Shown here: positions 33,909-42,298 of the stretch, one piece after another
How the letters are laid out: every line of letters begins with the position of its first letter
Numbering within the stretch: the stretch's first letter is position 1
NCBI GenBank assembly: GCA_900754525.1
Contig: CAAEDE010000029.1
Location: forward strand, 1 to 64,000
Direction of reading: 5' to 3'
DNA: 64,000 nt
Source of the DNA: an uncultured Collinsella sp.
GTDB lineage: Bacteria; Actinomycetota; Coriobacteriia; Coriobacteriales; Coriobacteriaceae
Made by a program: the position numbers and the translations under genes
The notes under the pieces: model-generated
The model's database searches: none
The model's input: only the letters and a program-made list of their open reading frames with translations
What the model was told of the DNA's origin: nothing

Positions 33909-35096
33909 ATGACCGAGCTCCAAGAACTTCGTCGCTATCGTCGCGACCTGCATCGCATTCCGGAGCTCGATTTCGATCTTCCTCAAACCATAGCCTATAT
34001 CGAGGGCGTGCTCGCTTCGCTTGCCTGTGAAGTGACCCATCCCTGCCCCAGCTGTGTTTGTGCTTTCTTCGACGCTGGCACGGGCGCCGCGCATGCCACG
34101 GCGATTCGCGCCGATATGGACGCACTGCCCATCGCGGAGGCGACGGGTGCGGCCTTTGCCTCGACGCATCCCGGAAAGATGCACGCTTGCGGACACGATG
34201 GACACATGGCCATGGCACTTGCGGCGGCAACCTTTGTCGATCGCACGATTCGTGAGCAGCCAGGTGCCATCAAGCGCAACGTGCTCTTTGTGTTCCAGCC
34301 TGCCGAAGAGACGACTGGTGGCGCCAAGACAGTTTGCGAGAGCGGTGTGTTCGAGCGCTACGGGGTCGACCGCATTTTTGGCTTTCACGTGTGGCCCGAT
34401 CTGACTGCGAACACATTGGCGAGCTGTTCCGGCCCGCTGCTGGCGCGTTCGAGCGAGACGCATATCCATATTCACGGTACGAGCATCCACATCGCTAAGA
34501 CCTATGGTGTGCCGGTTGGGGAGTCGCACGATGCCGCGTTGGCGGCAGCAAAGTTTTTGGTTGCCGAGCGCGAGCTGATGGACGAGCTGGGCACCGACGA
34601 GCCCTGTATCGGTAAGTTTGGTCTGCTGCAGGCCGGTACGGTTTGTAACACGGTGGCGGGGGAGGCCCATGTGGCCGGAAGCCTGCGTGTGTTTACGGAC
34701 GACATGTTCGACCGTGCGCGCGAGGGCGTACGTCGCGTGCTCGATGAAGCGTGTGCTTCAACGGGTTGCACGTACGATCTTGACTTTGCCGAGGGCTATC
34801 CACCGGTCGATAACGACCCTGAGTTGTTTGCCCGAATCGCGCCCGCTCTGCCCGAATTGCAGCTCGTGGACGAGCCGCTGCTAATCGCCGAGGATTTCGC
34901 GTTCTATCAGCACCATCTGCCGGGCGTGTTCTTCTTGCTGGGCACGGGCGTGCCAGAGGCGCAAGAAAACCCGATCGACGCAGACGGCTGCTCAGCTTAT
35001 GCGATGAGCGCCCTTCACACCGATACCATGCTCTTTGACGAGGAAATCCTACTCAAAGGCCTCGATGTCTACAAACGATTGCTTTTGCTTGACTGA
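33909..35096 (+). CDS. M20D-family amidohydrolase, possible N-acetyl-diaminopimelate deacetylase
   Basis: A 395-residue zinc peptidase. RADMDALPI and HACGHDGHMA carry the metal ligands and FQPAEETTGGAK the catalytic Glu. A dimerisation lid with HIHGTSIHIAK sits in the middle. The family covers hippurate hydrolases, indole-acetyl-amino acid hydrolases and N-acetyl-LL-DAP deacetylase. Divergence from the lysA-dapA-dapB-dapH operon and the presence of an acetylating DapH favour the last role. In the lid domain most relatives have GxGxHxxxP where this has GTSIHIAK. AAAGGA sits six bases before 33909. Confidence 0.8.
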   Translation: MTELQELRRYRRDLHRIPELDFDLPQTIAYIEGVLASLACEVTHPCPSCVCAFFDAGTGAAHATAIRADMDALPIAEATGAAFASTHPGKMHACGHDGHMAMALAAATFVDRTIREQPGAIKRNVLFVFQPAEETTGGAKTVCESGVFERYGVDRIFGFHVWPDLTANTLASCSGPLLARSSETHIHIHGTSIHIAKTYGVPVGESHDAALAAAKFLVAERELMDELGTDEPCIGKFGLLQAGTVCNTVAGEAHVAGSLRVFTDDMFDRAREGVRRVLDEACASTGCTYDLDFAEGYPPVDNDPELFARIAPALPELQLVDEPLLIAEDFAFYQHHLPGVFFLLGTGVPEAQENPIDADGCSAYAMSALHTDTMLFDEEILLKGLDVYKRLLLLD

Positions 35097-35141
35097 GGCG
35101 CGAAGGACAATTTGTTCTAGAAAACACGAACAAACGTACGA

Positions 35142-35187
35142 TATAATAGAGATGTAAGTCTATAGAAACGTTTGACGTTACTAACGT
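35142..35187 (+). promoter_or_regulatory. higBA promoter region and operator dyad
   Basis: A TATAAT at 35142-35147 is followed by the odd perfect palindrome ACGTTA-C-TAACGT at 35175-35187, twelve bases before the toxin start. TTGTTC/GAACAA arms at 35112-35133 lie further upstream. These are candidate HigA sites. Confidence 0.5.
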
Positions 35188-35198
35188 AAGGCGATACT

Positions 35199-35480
35199 AT
35201 GATTGCATCGTATAAAGATGAGGATACCGAACGCTTTGCCATGGGTGTGCGGGTCAGGAGGTTCGTGCCCTTTGAGCGTGTTGCGTTGAGGAAGATTCGC
35301 CAACTGCAGGTCTGTGCTTCGCTTGATGATCTACGCGTTCCACCGGGCAACCGCCTGGAAGCTTTGAAGGGCGATCGTGCCGGTCAATATAGCATCCGTG
35401 TTAACGAGCGCTATCGGGTCTGTTTTGAGTGGAGACAGGAGATGGCTTGGAATGTCGAAATCGTCGATTACCACAAGTGA
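35199..35480 (+). CDS. higB: HigB-like RelE-family toxin
   Basis: A 93-residue basic protein of the plasmid-maintenance killer type. LEALKGDRAGQYSIRVNERYRVCFEW is the core strand region with Arg and Tyr residues typical of HigB ribosome-dependent mRNA endonucleases. Toxin-first order is characteristic of higBA systems. The stop overlaps the antitoxin start region by 29 bases. The symbol is by family resemblance. Confidence 0.85.
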   Translation: MIASYKDEDTERFAMGVRVRRFVPFERVALRKIRQLQVCASLDDLRVPPGNRLEALKGDRAGQYSIRVNERYRVCFEWRQEMAWNVEIVDYHK

Positions 35481-35793
35481 TGAGACTTCGGCCGATTTGC
35501 TGTCGCCGGTGACTCCTGGTGAGCTTCTCAAAGAGGAGTTTCTTGTTCCCATGGGCATTTCTCAATATCGCCTTGCGAAAGAGACTGGGATTCCGGCTCA
35601 GCGTATCGGGCAGATTGTCTTGGGAAAACGTCGCGTGACGGCCGACACCGACCTTCGCCTTTGCCGCTACTTTGGCCTGACGGATGGTTATTGGCTGCGC
35701 GCTCAGGTGGCGTTTGACCTTGAGGCCGAGAAAAGGCGGATCGAGCCGGAACTCGATAAGATCGTTCCTGTTCAGCAGGCCATTGCACTGTAG
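35452..35793 (+). CDS. higA: HigA-like antitoxin, XRE-type HTH
   Basis: A 113-residue DNA-binding antitoxin. TPGELLKEEFLVPMGISQYRLAKETGIPAQRIGQIVLGKRRVTADTDLRLCRYFG forms the HTH and dimer region usual for HigA. The start at 35452, with AGGAG nine bases upstream, places its first 29 bases within higB in another frame. It should neutralise HigB and repress the pair through the upstream dyad. Confidence 0.87.
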   Translation: MSKSSITTSDETSADLLSPVTPGELLKEEFLVPMGISQYRLAKETGIPAQRIGQIVLGKRRVTADTDLRLCRYFGLTDGYWLRAQVAFDLEAEKRRIEPELDKIVPVQQAIAL

Positions 35794-35822
35794 TGCTCAG
35801 AGATGATGGGGGTGGCGTGGCG

Positions 35823-36146
35823 ATGAGGCGACGCCGACAGCCTGCCGTATATAGTCCGGGTGGATGCGGGTGCGGTTTGCTGCTGCTTCCGGTCATCGCT
35901 GTGAGCATTGGCGTTATGTTTGCGCTTGCCGGGCTGGCGGCGGCAGCACTTGTGCTGTTGATTGTGGCCATTGGTGTGACGATTTGGCTCTGCCACAATC
36001 GCGAGCGACGCCGTGCCGACGGTAAAACCAATGTCGGCTGGGTCGTATTCCTGGTCATTGCGTACCCGCTGAGTGTCAGCTACCTGGTGTTCTTTGTCCT
36101 GCTGATGATCAGTGCCTTTACCGGGGAATCCGTCACGGTGGGTTGA
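35823..36146 (+). CDS. Small uncharacterised membrane protein
   Basis: A 107-residue protein. After a basic start (MRRRRQPAVYSPGG) come two close hydrophobic helices (residues about 18-58), a charged loop with HNRERRRADGKTN, and a third helix near 73-97. No family recognised. A GTG six bases upstream of the chosen ATG is an alternative start. It follows higA by 29 bases and may ride on that transcript. Confidence 0.6.
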   Translation: MRRRRQPAVYSPGGCGCGLLLLPVIAVSIGVMFALAGLAAAALVLLIVAIGVTIWLCHNRERRRADGKTNVGWVVFLVIAYPLSVSYLVFFVLLMISAFTGESVTVG

Positions 36147-36251
36147 TGCGCTGCCAGCAGACGGTTGCGCAAAGTGCGTTTGCTCAACGTTTGGATAACT
36201 GCATTGGCCGTTTACCGCAGCCTTAGCTCTCAGCTAATGAATTCAAGTTCA

Positions 36252-36305
36252 ATCCTTCCTACGATGTGCTGTGTGCCGGCACGGTAGCCGGATCGTAGGA
36301 AGGAT
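36252..36305 (+). promoter_or_regulatory. Leader hairpin that buries the ribosome binding site of the next gene
   Basis: ATCCTTCCTACGAT pairs perfectly over 14 bases with ATCGTAGGAAGGAT, and the second arm contains the AGGAAGGA ribosome binding site seven bases before the ATG at 36311. A GTGCCGGCAC palindrome lies in the loop. Translation should need melting or displacement of this stem. Confidence 0.65.
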
Positions 36306-36310
36306 GAATA

Positions 36311-36754
36311 ATGGCAAAAGAGGGAAAGAAGCCGATCGGCAAGATTGTCCTAGGCATCATCGTGGTGCTGGTTATTGTCGGTGTTGTGGGCTCTATGGGC
36401 GGCAACTCAACCGATTCGTCTGCGAGCGATTCGGCAAAACCTGCCGAGACGACACAGCAGGCTGAGGAGAAAAAAGAACCGCAAGAACCGTATACCATTG
36501 CTGACGAGGTTGAAGACACTTCCAATCAGTTTACCTATAAGATCACGGGCACGCTGACCAATAACACGGACAAGGAAAAGAGCTACATTCAGATTGAATA
36601 TGTTCTGTATGATGCCGATGGCAACCAGGTTGGAACGGCTCTTGCAAACACCAATCATCTGAAGGCGGGCGGCTCCTGGAAGTTCGAGGCGCTGGGTACG
36701 GTGTCTCCCGACCAGGTTGCTAGCTGGGAACGTTCGGACGTAAGCGGTTTCTAG
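36311..36754 (+). CDS. Membrane-anchored FxLYD-domain protein
   Basis: A 147-residue protein with a single N-terminal membrane helix (residues 12-28, KIVLGIIVVLVIVGVVG), a short Ser/Lys/Glu-rich linker and an FxLYD-type beta-sandwich from about residue 60: KITGTLTNNTDKEKSYIQIEYVLYDADGNQVGTA. Such domains are extracellular and usually uncharacterised. Its ribosome binding site is locked in a 14-pair hairpin, so expression is probably controlled at translation. Confidence 0.8.
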   Translation: MAKEGKKPIGKIVLGIIVVLVIVGVVGSMGGNSTDSSASDSAKPAETTQQAEEKKEPQEPYTIADEVEDTSNQFTYKITGTLTNNTDKEKSYIQIEYVLYDADGNQVGTALANTNHLKAGGSWKFEALGTVSPDQVASWERSDVSGF

Positions 36755-36786
36755 CATGTTGCATGCACTGGGGGAGGTGAAGTCGT

Positions 36787-37209
36787 ATGCCCGATAAAAA
36801 GCTGACCGAGGAGTTGCTCAATGAGCTTCTCGATGCGCCGAACATCGATGGCTATATCAGGGAGCACGACTTTGCCGCCCCGTCACTTTCGGACTACCTG
36901 AAGCGGCTACTGCAGGAAAAGGGCTTGGAGCGCTCGCGCGTGGTTCGTATGGCCGATCTCAATGAGACCTTTGGCTATCAGATCTTTACCGGTGCGCGTC
37001 ATCCGAGTCGCAATAAGGTGCTGCAGATTGCCTTTGCGATGGCGCTGACGCTCAAAGAGACCAACCGTGCGCTGACGGCTGCCGGGGTAAGCGTCCTTAA
37101 CTGCAAGGATCGCCGCGATGCGATTATCATCTTTTGCATCGATCGCGGGTGCAGCCTCCAAAAGGTCAACGAGGAGCTGTATCGCTTTGGCGAGGAGACG
37201 GTGAGTTAG
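36787..37209 (+). CDS. HTH-type regulator next to a Ser/Thr kinase
   Basis: A 140-residue protein. SLSDYLKRLLQEKGLERSRVVRMADLNETFGYQIFTGARHPSRNKVLQIAFAMALTLKETNRAL reads as an XRE-like helix-turn-helix with the recognition helix at about residues 60-72. The C-terminal part (KDRRDAIIIFCIDRGCSLQKVNEELYRFGE) is common in HTH proteins paired with protein kinases. It precedes the kinase gene by about 98 bases and may be its substrate or partner. GGGAGGTG precedes the start. Confidence 0.75.
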   Translation: MPDKKLTEELLNELLDAPNIDGYIREHDFAAPSLSDYLKRLLQEKGLERSRVVRMADLNETFGYQIFTGARHPSRNKVLQIAFAMALTLKETNRALTAAGVSVLNCKDRRDAIIIFCIDRGCSLQKVNEELYRFGEETVS

Positions 37210-37307
37210 CGGCTGATATCTGAGCCGGCGGAGCTGCCGAACAACGATGCAAACGAACGGGGCGCAGATGCCATGGGGTGTCTGCGCCCTGCGCTATGAT
37301 GGAAGCT

Positions 37308-38687
37308 ATGGAAACTCAGACCCCAACATATTCCGATGACGAGCTGACCGCAGCGCTTGCCGAGCACCTGGCGTCGCTCGATCGCGACGACAGCTATCGC
37401 GTGGAACGTGTACTTAAGCGCTCGTCCGTTGAAGCAACCGAGCTCGTGTACTTTGAAGGAACCGGCGGTGGTTCGCTCGGCCCCTTTGTCCGTAAACGCA
37501 TCGATGCTTCGGCTCAAATCGGCGGGGCATACGAGCGTCTGTTTGCCGCTCAGCGGGCAGGCAGGCGTTTTGAGCACCTGCCCAGAATCGTCGATTGTCG
37601 TCGTGTGGGTGACGAGCTCAACGTGGTTATGGAATACATCGAAGGGGAGACGCTCGGGGCGCTGGTGGACCGTCTGGGAGCCACCCCCGATTATGCGCGT
37701 GAATTGTATCCTATCCTTTGCGACGCCGTGGGCGAGCTCCATGCCGGTTTTGCAATGGCGGGGGAGACGTCGGCGCCGGTGATCCATCGCGACCTCAAGC
37801 CGTCGAATATCATCGTGACAGGTGCCAACTATACGTCTGATGACGGCCTGACATTTTCATCGCTGGTGATTATCGACCTGGGGATCGCGCGCGTATGGCG
37901 CGATGGCGCCGATGCCGACACCGTCAAGTTTGGCACGCGACCCTATGCGCCGCCCGAGCAGTATGGGTTTGGGCAGACGAGTGTGCGCAGCGACGTCTAC
38001 GCACTTGGCGCCCTGTTGTTCTTCTGCTTGACGGGAGTCGACCCTAAACCAGGGCTCGACATGCGCGAGCAATGCGAGGCGCGCGGCATTCCCACTCCAC
38101 TTGCCGATGCCGTCTGCATGTCGATGGCGCTCGATCCGGCCAAGCGTTTTGCGAGTGCGGAAGCGTTGGGACGGGCGACGCGTGCGGCATACGATCTGAG
38201 TCGCCCCGTGCGGCCTCCTGCGCCTGCGCCTGTCCGTACTCCGGCCTCGGAGACGGCGTTGACGCCCCAAGGGCTCCAGAACCCCGCAGGGCTTCCTAGG
38301 CCTGCCGCCTCCGCTGCATGTGGTCTGCTCTCTCGCGTTCCGGAGTCTCTGGGGCGCATTTGGAATACGCTCGTCTGCTTCTCGCTGCTTGTGTTCTTTG
38401 CCGGAAGTCACTTTGCCGTCTTTCACCCCACCGGAGCAAACCAAAGCTACCCGACGTGGTTTCTCATAATCGAGTATTTTTTCTTTGTCGACGGCCTTAT
38501 GGTGCTTATGCATTTTGCGCTGCTCGATAAGCGCCGTCTTCGTCGGCGATTCGCACTGCTCGACAGCTATCGCGGCAAGAAACTCGCGAAACTCTGGCTC
38601 AAGGCATTGGGTGTGCTGCTCCTATGCATGATCGTCATAGTCGCGGTTGCCAATGCGACCGGCGTCGTCGATACCTCCGCTACCTAA
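37308..38687 (+). CDS. Membrane-bound Ser/Thr protein kinase
   Basis: A 459-residue Hanks-type kinase. The N lobe includes FVRKRIDA with the ATP-binding Lys. The catalytic loop is VIHRDLKPSNIIV, the metal motif reads DLG instead of DFG (IIDLGIARVW), and the activation/P+1 region is GTRPYAPPEQYG. After a Pro/Ala linker (residues about 295-330), three hydrophobic segments anchor it, ending IVIVAVANATG. There are no PASTA repeats. Start choice among three nearby ATGs is uncertain. It is paired with the HTH gene upstream. Confidence 0.87.
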   Translation: METQTPTYSDDELTAALAEHLASLDRDDSYRVERVLKRSSVEATELVYFEGTGGGSLGPFVRKRIDASAQIGGAYERLFAAQRAGRRFEHLPRIVDCRRVGDELNVVMEYIEGETLGALVDRLGATPDYARELYPILCDAVGELHAGFAMAGETSAPVIHRDLKPSNIIVTGANYTSDDGLTFSSLVIIDLGIARVWRDGADADTVKFGTRPYAPPEQYGFGQTSVRSDVYALGALLFFCLTGVDPKPGLDMREQCEARGIPTPLADAVCMSMALDPAKRFASAEALGRATRAAYDLSRPVRPPAPAPVRTPASETALTPQGLQNPAGLPRPAASAACGLLSRVPESLGRIWNTLVCFSLLVFFAGSHFAVFHPTGANQSYPTWFLIIEYFFFVDGLMVLMHFALLDKRRLRRRFALLDSYRGKKLAKLWLKALGVLLLCMIVIVAVANATGVVDTSAT

Positions 38688-38691
38688 AAGA

Positions 38692-38713
38692 AAAGGGCCC
38701 CGTTGGGGCCCTT
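38692..38713. terminator. Bidirectional terminator between kinase and hydrolase genes
   Basis: AAAGGGCCCC-GTT-GGGGCCCTTT is a perfect short hairpin with A and T flanks, serving the convergent genes on both sides. Confidence 0.8.
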
Positions 38714-38724
38714 TGCAGTTGCAC

Positions 38725-39858
38725 TTAGATGCGGTTCATCTGAGCGGCGACTTTGTTGTACCAGTCCTGCCACGTGGGCGGGCAGTACTTTTTGGCCGCA
38801 GCCGGGGTAAGGGTGGAGCCGTAGTTGGCGCCCAGATAGGCAACGTGAGCGGAGATGCCCTCACTCCAGCTGCCAAAGCTGCGCCAACCGCCGCCACGTG
38901 CACTCCAGCCCCAGGCGTTATAAGAATTGGCGCAATAAGCACCCTTGGTGCTCTCGATGCAGGCGATGGCGGGGGACCAACGGGGGTCGACACCGGTATT
39001 CCAAGCGGCGACGGCAAAGTTGTAGCCCTGGCCTGCCATGGGGGAGCCGGCGAGATAATTGTCGATGCGGCTCGTCCACTCATTAATGAACGAATCGTAA
39101 TCGGAACTACCGGTATTGGAGTTGTTCACCGTGGTGTCGATGGTGGTGTTGGTGTTGGTGGCCTGGCTGCTGGAATTGCTGCCGCTTACGCCCTCGCCCG
39201 AGAGCTTCTCGGCGGCAGCGGCCTTATCGGCCTCAAGCTTGGCAAGCTCGGCGGCATTTTCCTGCTCGGCTTTTGCCTGTGCCTCGCTGCGGAGCTGCTG
39301 GGCCTGCGCCAGCGCATCCTCGGCGTTTTTCTGCTCTGCCTCAAGCTGAGACTTGGCCTGCTGGAGCTCAGCCTTGTTCTGCTCGAGTTCGGTTTGCATG
39401 TTATTGAGCTCTTCGATCTCGTCGACGCTCGAGCTCGTGATCTGGTTGGTGTATTTGCAGGTCGTGATGAACTCACCCAGGCTCTGCGCGTTGACCAGGA
39501 AGCTCACGATGGGATTAGTGCCCTTCTGATACTTGTACAGATCGCGCATGGCGGAGCTTGCCTTGGCCTGCTGCTCGGGAAGCTTAGCCTCGATTTCCTC
39601 GATGCTTGCCTCATTGGAGTCAATCTGCTTTTGCAGGTCATCGAGTTTGGTACGGGCGTCGTTGTAGGCGCTCGTGGCGGCTTCGATCTTCTGCTGGGCT
39701 GCGGAAAGCTGGTCCTGCGTTGCCTGCGAGGCGGCATACGCCGCAACGGGGGAGAGCATCGGCGTGGCCGTCAGCGCAACGGCGAGCGCGGCGCTCGTGA
39801 TGATACGAGCCGGCTTCGACGCAATGAGCGCTGCGGTGCGATGATTCGAATGCTGCAT
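38725..39858 (-). CDS. Secreted coiled-coil protein with C-terminal lysozyme/transglycosylase-like domain
   Basis: A 377-residue exported protein. A signal peptide covers about residues 1-38 (ALAVALTATPMLSPVAAYA). Residues 40-215 are a long coiled coil rich in Gln, Glu and Ala, of the PcsB/CwlO type. A Ser/Asn/Thr linker follows. Residues about 255-377 form a catalytic-looking domain with AGQGYNFAVAAWNTGVDPRWSPAIACIESTKG-type sequence, resembling glucosaminidase/transglycosylase folds, with a Glu in CIESTKG. The likely role is septal peptidoglycan cleavage. The ATG at 39858 follows AGAGGGA. Confidence 0.82.
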   Translation of the reverse strand: MQHSNHRTAALIASKPARIITSAALAVALTATPMLSPVAAYAASQATQDQLSAAQQKIEAATSAYNDARTKLDDLQKQIDSNEASIEEIEAKLPEQQAKASSAMRDLYKYQKGTNPIVSFLVNAQSLGEFITTCKYTNQITSSSVDEIEELNNMQTELEQNKAELQQAKSQLEAEQKNAEDALAQAQQLRSEAQAKAEQENAAELAKLEADKAAAAEKLSGEGVSGSNSSSQATNTNTTIDTTVNNSNTGSSDYDSFINEWTSRIDNYLAGSPMAGQGYNFAVAAWNTGVDPRWSPAIACIESTKGAYCANSYNAWGWSARGGGWRSFGSWSEGISAHVAYLGANYGSTLTPAAAKKYCPPTWQDWYNKVAAQMNRI

Positions 39859-39900
39859 CCAGTCCCTCTGCAATCAATCGTAGGTTATGGTTCGAACGGT

Positions 39901-39967
39901 ATTCTACTACTGCTTTCGACCTCAACTTGAACCTTAAAGGTTCCAAAGGGTCAAGTTGAACTTGAGG
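39901..39967 (-). promoter_or_regulatory. Dyad-rich promoter of the secreted hydrolase gene
   Basis: On the minus strand a SoxR/MerR-like dyad CCTCAAGTT-C-AACTTGACC (39949-39967) is followed by AACCTT-T-AAGGTT (39930-39942) and GGTTCAAGTTGAGG (39920-39933), then TAGAAT (39901-39906). Overlapping symmetric sites this close to a -10 suggest MerR-type or competing regulators. The region 39968-40092 beyond holds no gene. Confidence 0.5.
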
Positions 39968-40092
39968 CTTTGGCTTTGACCTGCAGTTATGATGAATTGT
40001 TGAGAAACCATAGAGTTCAACTTTAACGTTACGGGGGCCTGTTTAAGAGGGGTTTGGGGCTGTAAAAGCTATCTCAACGTGGAGTTTTACAA

Positions 40093-40725
40093 CTACAGCG
40101 TGCCCTCCTGGCGAGCCTGCTCAATCTCTTCGAGCGCCTCGGCGGGGGTGAACGAACAGGTGCCGTCGCCGAGTTTGACTACCTGGATATCGTCGCCGAT
40201 ATGGACCTCTCCGCCCTTTAGTACCACGCCGAAAACGCCCTCGTGGGGAAAGATGCAGTCGCCGGCTAGATAGTAGATGGCACAGCGTGTGTGGCAGACC
40301 TTGCCGATCTGACTGATTTCGACCAGGACATCGTTGCCAATCTTGAGCTGCGTTCCCAGGGGGAGCGAGAGTAGATTGATGCCTTGCGTGGTGAAGTTCT
40401 CTCCAAAGTCACCCTCGTGTACGTCGAGCCCGCGTGCCTGCGCCGTCTGGATGGACTCCGCGGCTAAAAAAGAGACCTGGCGGTGCCAATGTCCGGCGTG
40501 CGCATCGGTAGCGAGGCCAAATTGCTCGATGACGGTGTCGCGTCCATCGGCGACGGGCGACTTGCGAGTGCCTTTGTGCTCCGACGTGTTGATTGAGACG
40601 ATACGGGCAGGCCCGTTGTAAGCATCGTTTGCGGTGCGTAGGGGAACTGCCGTCTGGGCACGATCCGCAAGTTCGCGCTTGGCGGCGTCAATGATGGGGT
40701 TGTTGATCGGATGAGCCTGGGGCAC
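40093..40725 (-). CDS. MOSC-domain protein
   Basis: A 210-residue protein with one MOSC beta-barrel, the C-terminal fold of molybdenum cofactor sulfurases. ATDAHAGHWHRQVSFLA, GDFGENFTTQGINL and ISQIGKVCHTRCAIYYLAGDCIFPHEGVFG include the conserved cysteine (in KVCHTRC). The N-terminal ~40 residues carry no recognised domain. It may bind or transfer sulfur or modify a molybdopterin product; MOSC proteins often sit alone like this. GTG start at 40725 with GAAAGG upstream. Confidence 0.85.
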   Translation of the reverse strand: MPQAHPINNPIIDAAKRELADRAQTAVPLRTANDAYNGPARIVSINTSEHKGTRKSPVADGRDTVIEQFGLATDAHAGHWHRQVSFLAAESIQTAQARGLDVHEGDFGENFTTQGINLLSLPLGTQLKIGNDVLVEISQIGKVCHTRCAIYYLAGDCIFPHEGVFGVVLKGGEVHIGDDIQVVKLGDGTCSFTPAEALEEIEQARQEGTL

Positions 40726-40957
40726 GGTGCACCTTTCGACGGGGCGGGCAACATGTTGAATCCTACAACAATGGTAGGTTCATTGCCCGTTGTCATACAA
40801 CGGTGAGCGCCGTCTTCGTGCTGGCCTTCGTGCTGGACGATTACGTTGATTGCCATAGATACGGTGGAGCTTTGGGCGCCGGCGGCTTGGCACGCTAGAA
40901 TAAATCAGATGCGCAAAGACCGCCCGTTGTGTGGGCAGTTCATGATAGGAAGTTTCC

Positions 40958-42214
40958 ATGGCATTGCAATTTTCAGAGCGCGAGTTCATTCCCGTGCTGC
41001 TCGGTGGCGACATCAACGCCTATTCGGTGGCGCGCGCCTTCTACGAGGAGTACCAGGTCAAGAGTCTGGTCTTTGGCAAGTATCAGACGGGTCCCGCGTA
41101 CCGCAGCCAGATTATCGACTACACGCCCAACGTGGATATCGACACCATGCCCGTGATGCTCAAAACCGTCAACGGCATTGCCCAAGCGCATGCCGACAAG
41201 ACGATTGTCCTTGTGGGCTGTGGCGACAACTATGTTGCCCTCGTGGCTCAGGCCAAGGATGCCCATGAGTTGGCGGATAACATCGTCGCGCCTTACGCTC
41301 CCTACAGCATGCTTGAGCAGTGTCAGAAGAAGGAGATCTTCTACGAGCTGTGTGAGAAGCATGGCGTGCCCTATCCGCACACGTTTACCTTTACCAAGGC
41401 GATGCTTAATGCCCAGGGTGAGGCGCCTGCCGAAGTGCTCGACCAGATTGATTTTCCTTACCCGATGATTCTGAAGCCTTCTGACGGCATCATGTGGTGG
41501 CAGCACGAGTTCGAGGGCCAGAAGAAGGCCTATGAGATTGCCGACCGCGCCGAGCTGGAACAGGTCATTCGCGATTCGTATGCCAGCGGCTACACCGACG
41601 ACCTGATCTTGCAGGATCGCGTGCCCGGCAACGACGAGTACATGCGCGTGCTCACCAGTTATTCCGACCGCAACGGCAAGGTGCGCATGATGTGCCTGGG
41701 TCATGTGCTGCTCGAGGAGCATCAGCCCCACGGTGTCGGCAACCATGCCTGTATCATCACCGAGCCCAACGACGAGCTCATGGACGGCGTGCGCAAGTTG
41801 CTCGAGGACCTTCACTTTGTGGGTTATTCCAACTTTGACGTTAAGTACGACGAGCGCGACGGCTCGTTTAAGTTCTTCGATTTCAACACGCGCCAGGGCC
41901 GCAGCAACTACTACGTCACCAACAGTGGCTTTAACGTTGCCAAGTATGTGGTGGACGAGTATGTGTTCAACCGCCCGTTTGAACCGGAGTTTGTGACGGC
42001 GCAGGACGAGGCGCTGTGGATGGTCGTCCCCATGGGCGTCGTCGACAAGTACGTCAAGGATCCCGAGCTGCGCGCTAAGGTGCATCGCCTGGACAAGGAA
42101 GGCAAGGGCGCCGACCCTTCGTTTATGAAGGGCGACTTTGTCTTTAATCGCTGGCTGCGCATGTGGCACACCAAGCTGCGCCACTTTAAGCTGTTCAAGA
42201 CGTATTACAAGTAG
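40958..42214 (+). CDS. ATP-grasp ligase, probable D-aspartate ligase
   Basis: A 418-residue ATP-grasp enzyme. Residues about 10-25 form the first Rossmann unit (IPVLLGGDINAYSVARAF). FPYPMILKPSDGIMWWQHEF has the ATP-binding Lys, LILQDRVPGNDEYMRVLTSY the hinge, and SFKFFDFNTRQGRSNYYVTNSGFN the metal-binding Asp/Asn pair. The fold matches the carboxylate-amine ligases that include the D-Asp ligase of Enterococcus and Lactococcus cross-bridges. An aspartate/glutamate racemase follows, which supports this role. Starts after ATAGGAAG. Confidence 0.8.
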   Translation: MALQFSEREFIPVLLGGDINAYSVARAFYEEYQVKSLVFGKYQTGPAYRSQIIDYTPNVDIDTMPVMLKTVNGIAQAHADKTIVLVGCGDNYVALVAQAKDAHELADNIVAPYAPYSMLEQCQKKEIFYELCEKHGVPYPHTFTFTKAMLNAQGEAPAEVLDQIDFPYPMILKPSDGIMWWQHEFEGQKKAYEIADRAELEQVIRDSYASGYTDDLILQDRVPGNDEYMRVLTSYSDRNGKVRMMCLGHVLLEEHQPHGVGNHACIITEPNDELMDGVRKLLEDLHFVGYSNFDVKYDERDGSFKFFDFNTRQGRSNYYVTNSGFNVAKYVVDEYVFNRPFEPEFVTAQDEALWMVVPMGVVDKYVKDPELRAKVHRLDKEGKGADPSFMKGDFVFNRWLRMWHTKLRHFKLFKTYYK

Positions 42215-42298
42215 ATGAGCGCGGCGCCCGTCCGGTTTGCTTCGGGCGGGCGCGGGTATGATACGCGCAATTGCGCAAGCGTCACCAAGGAGGCGGCG

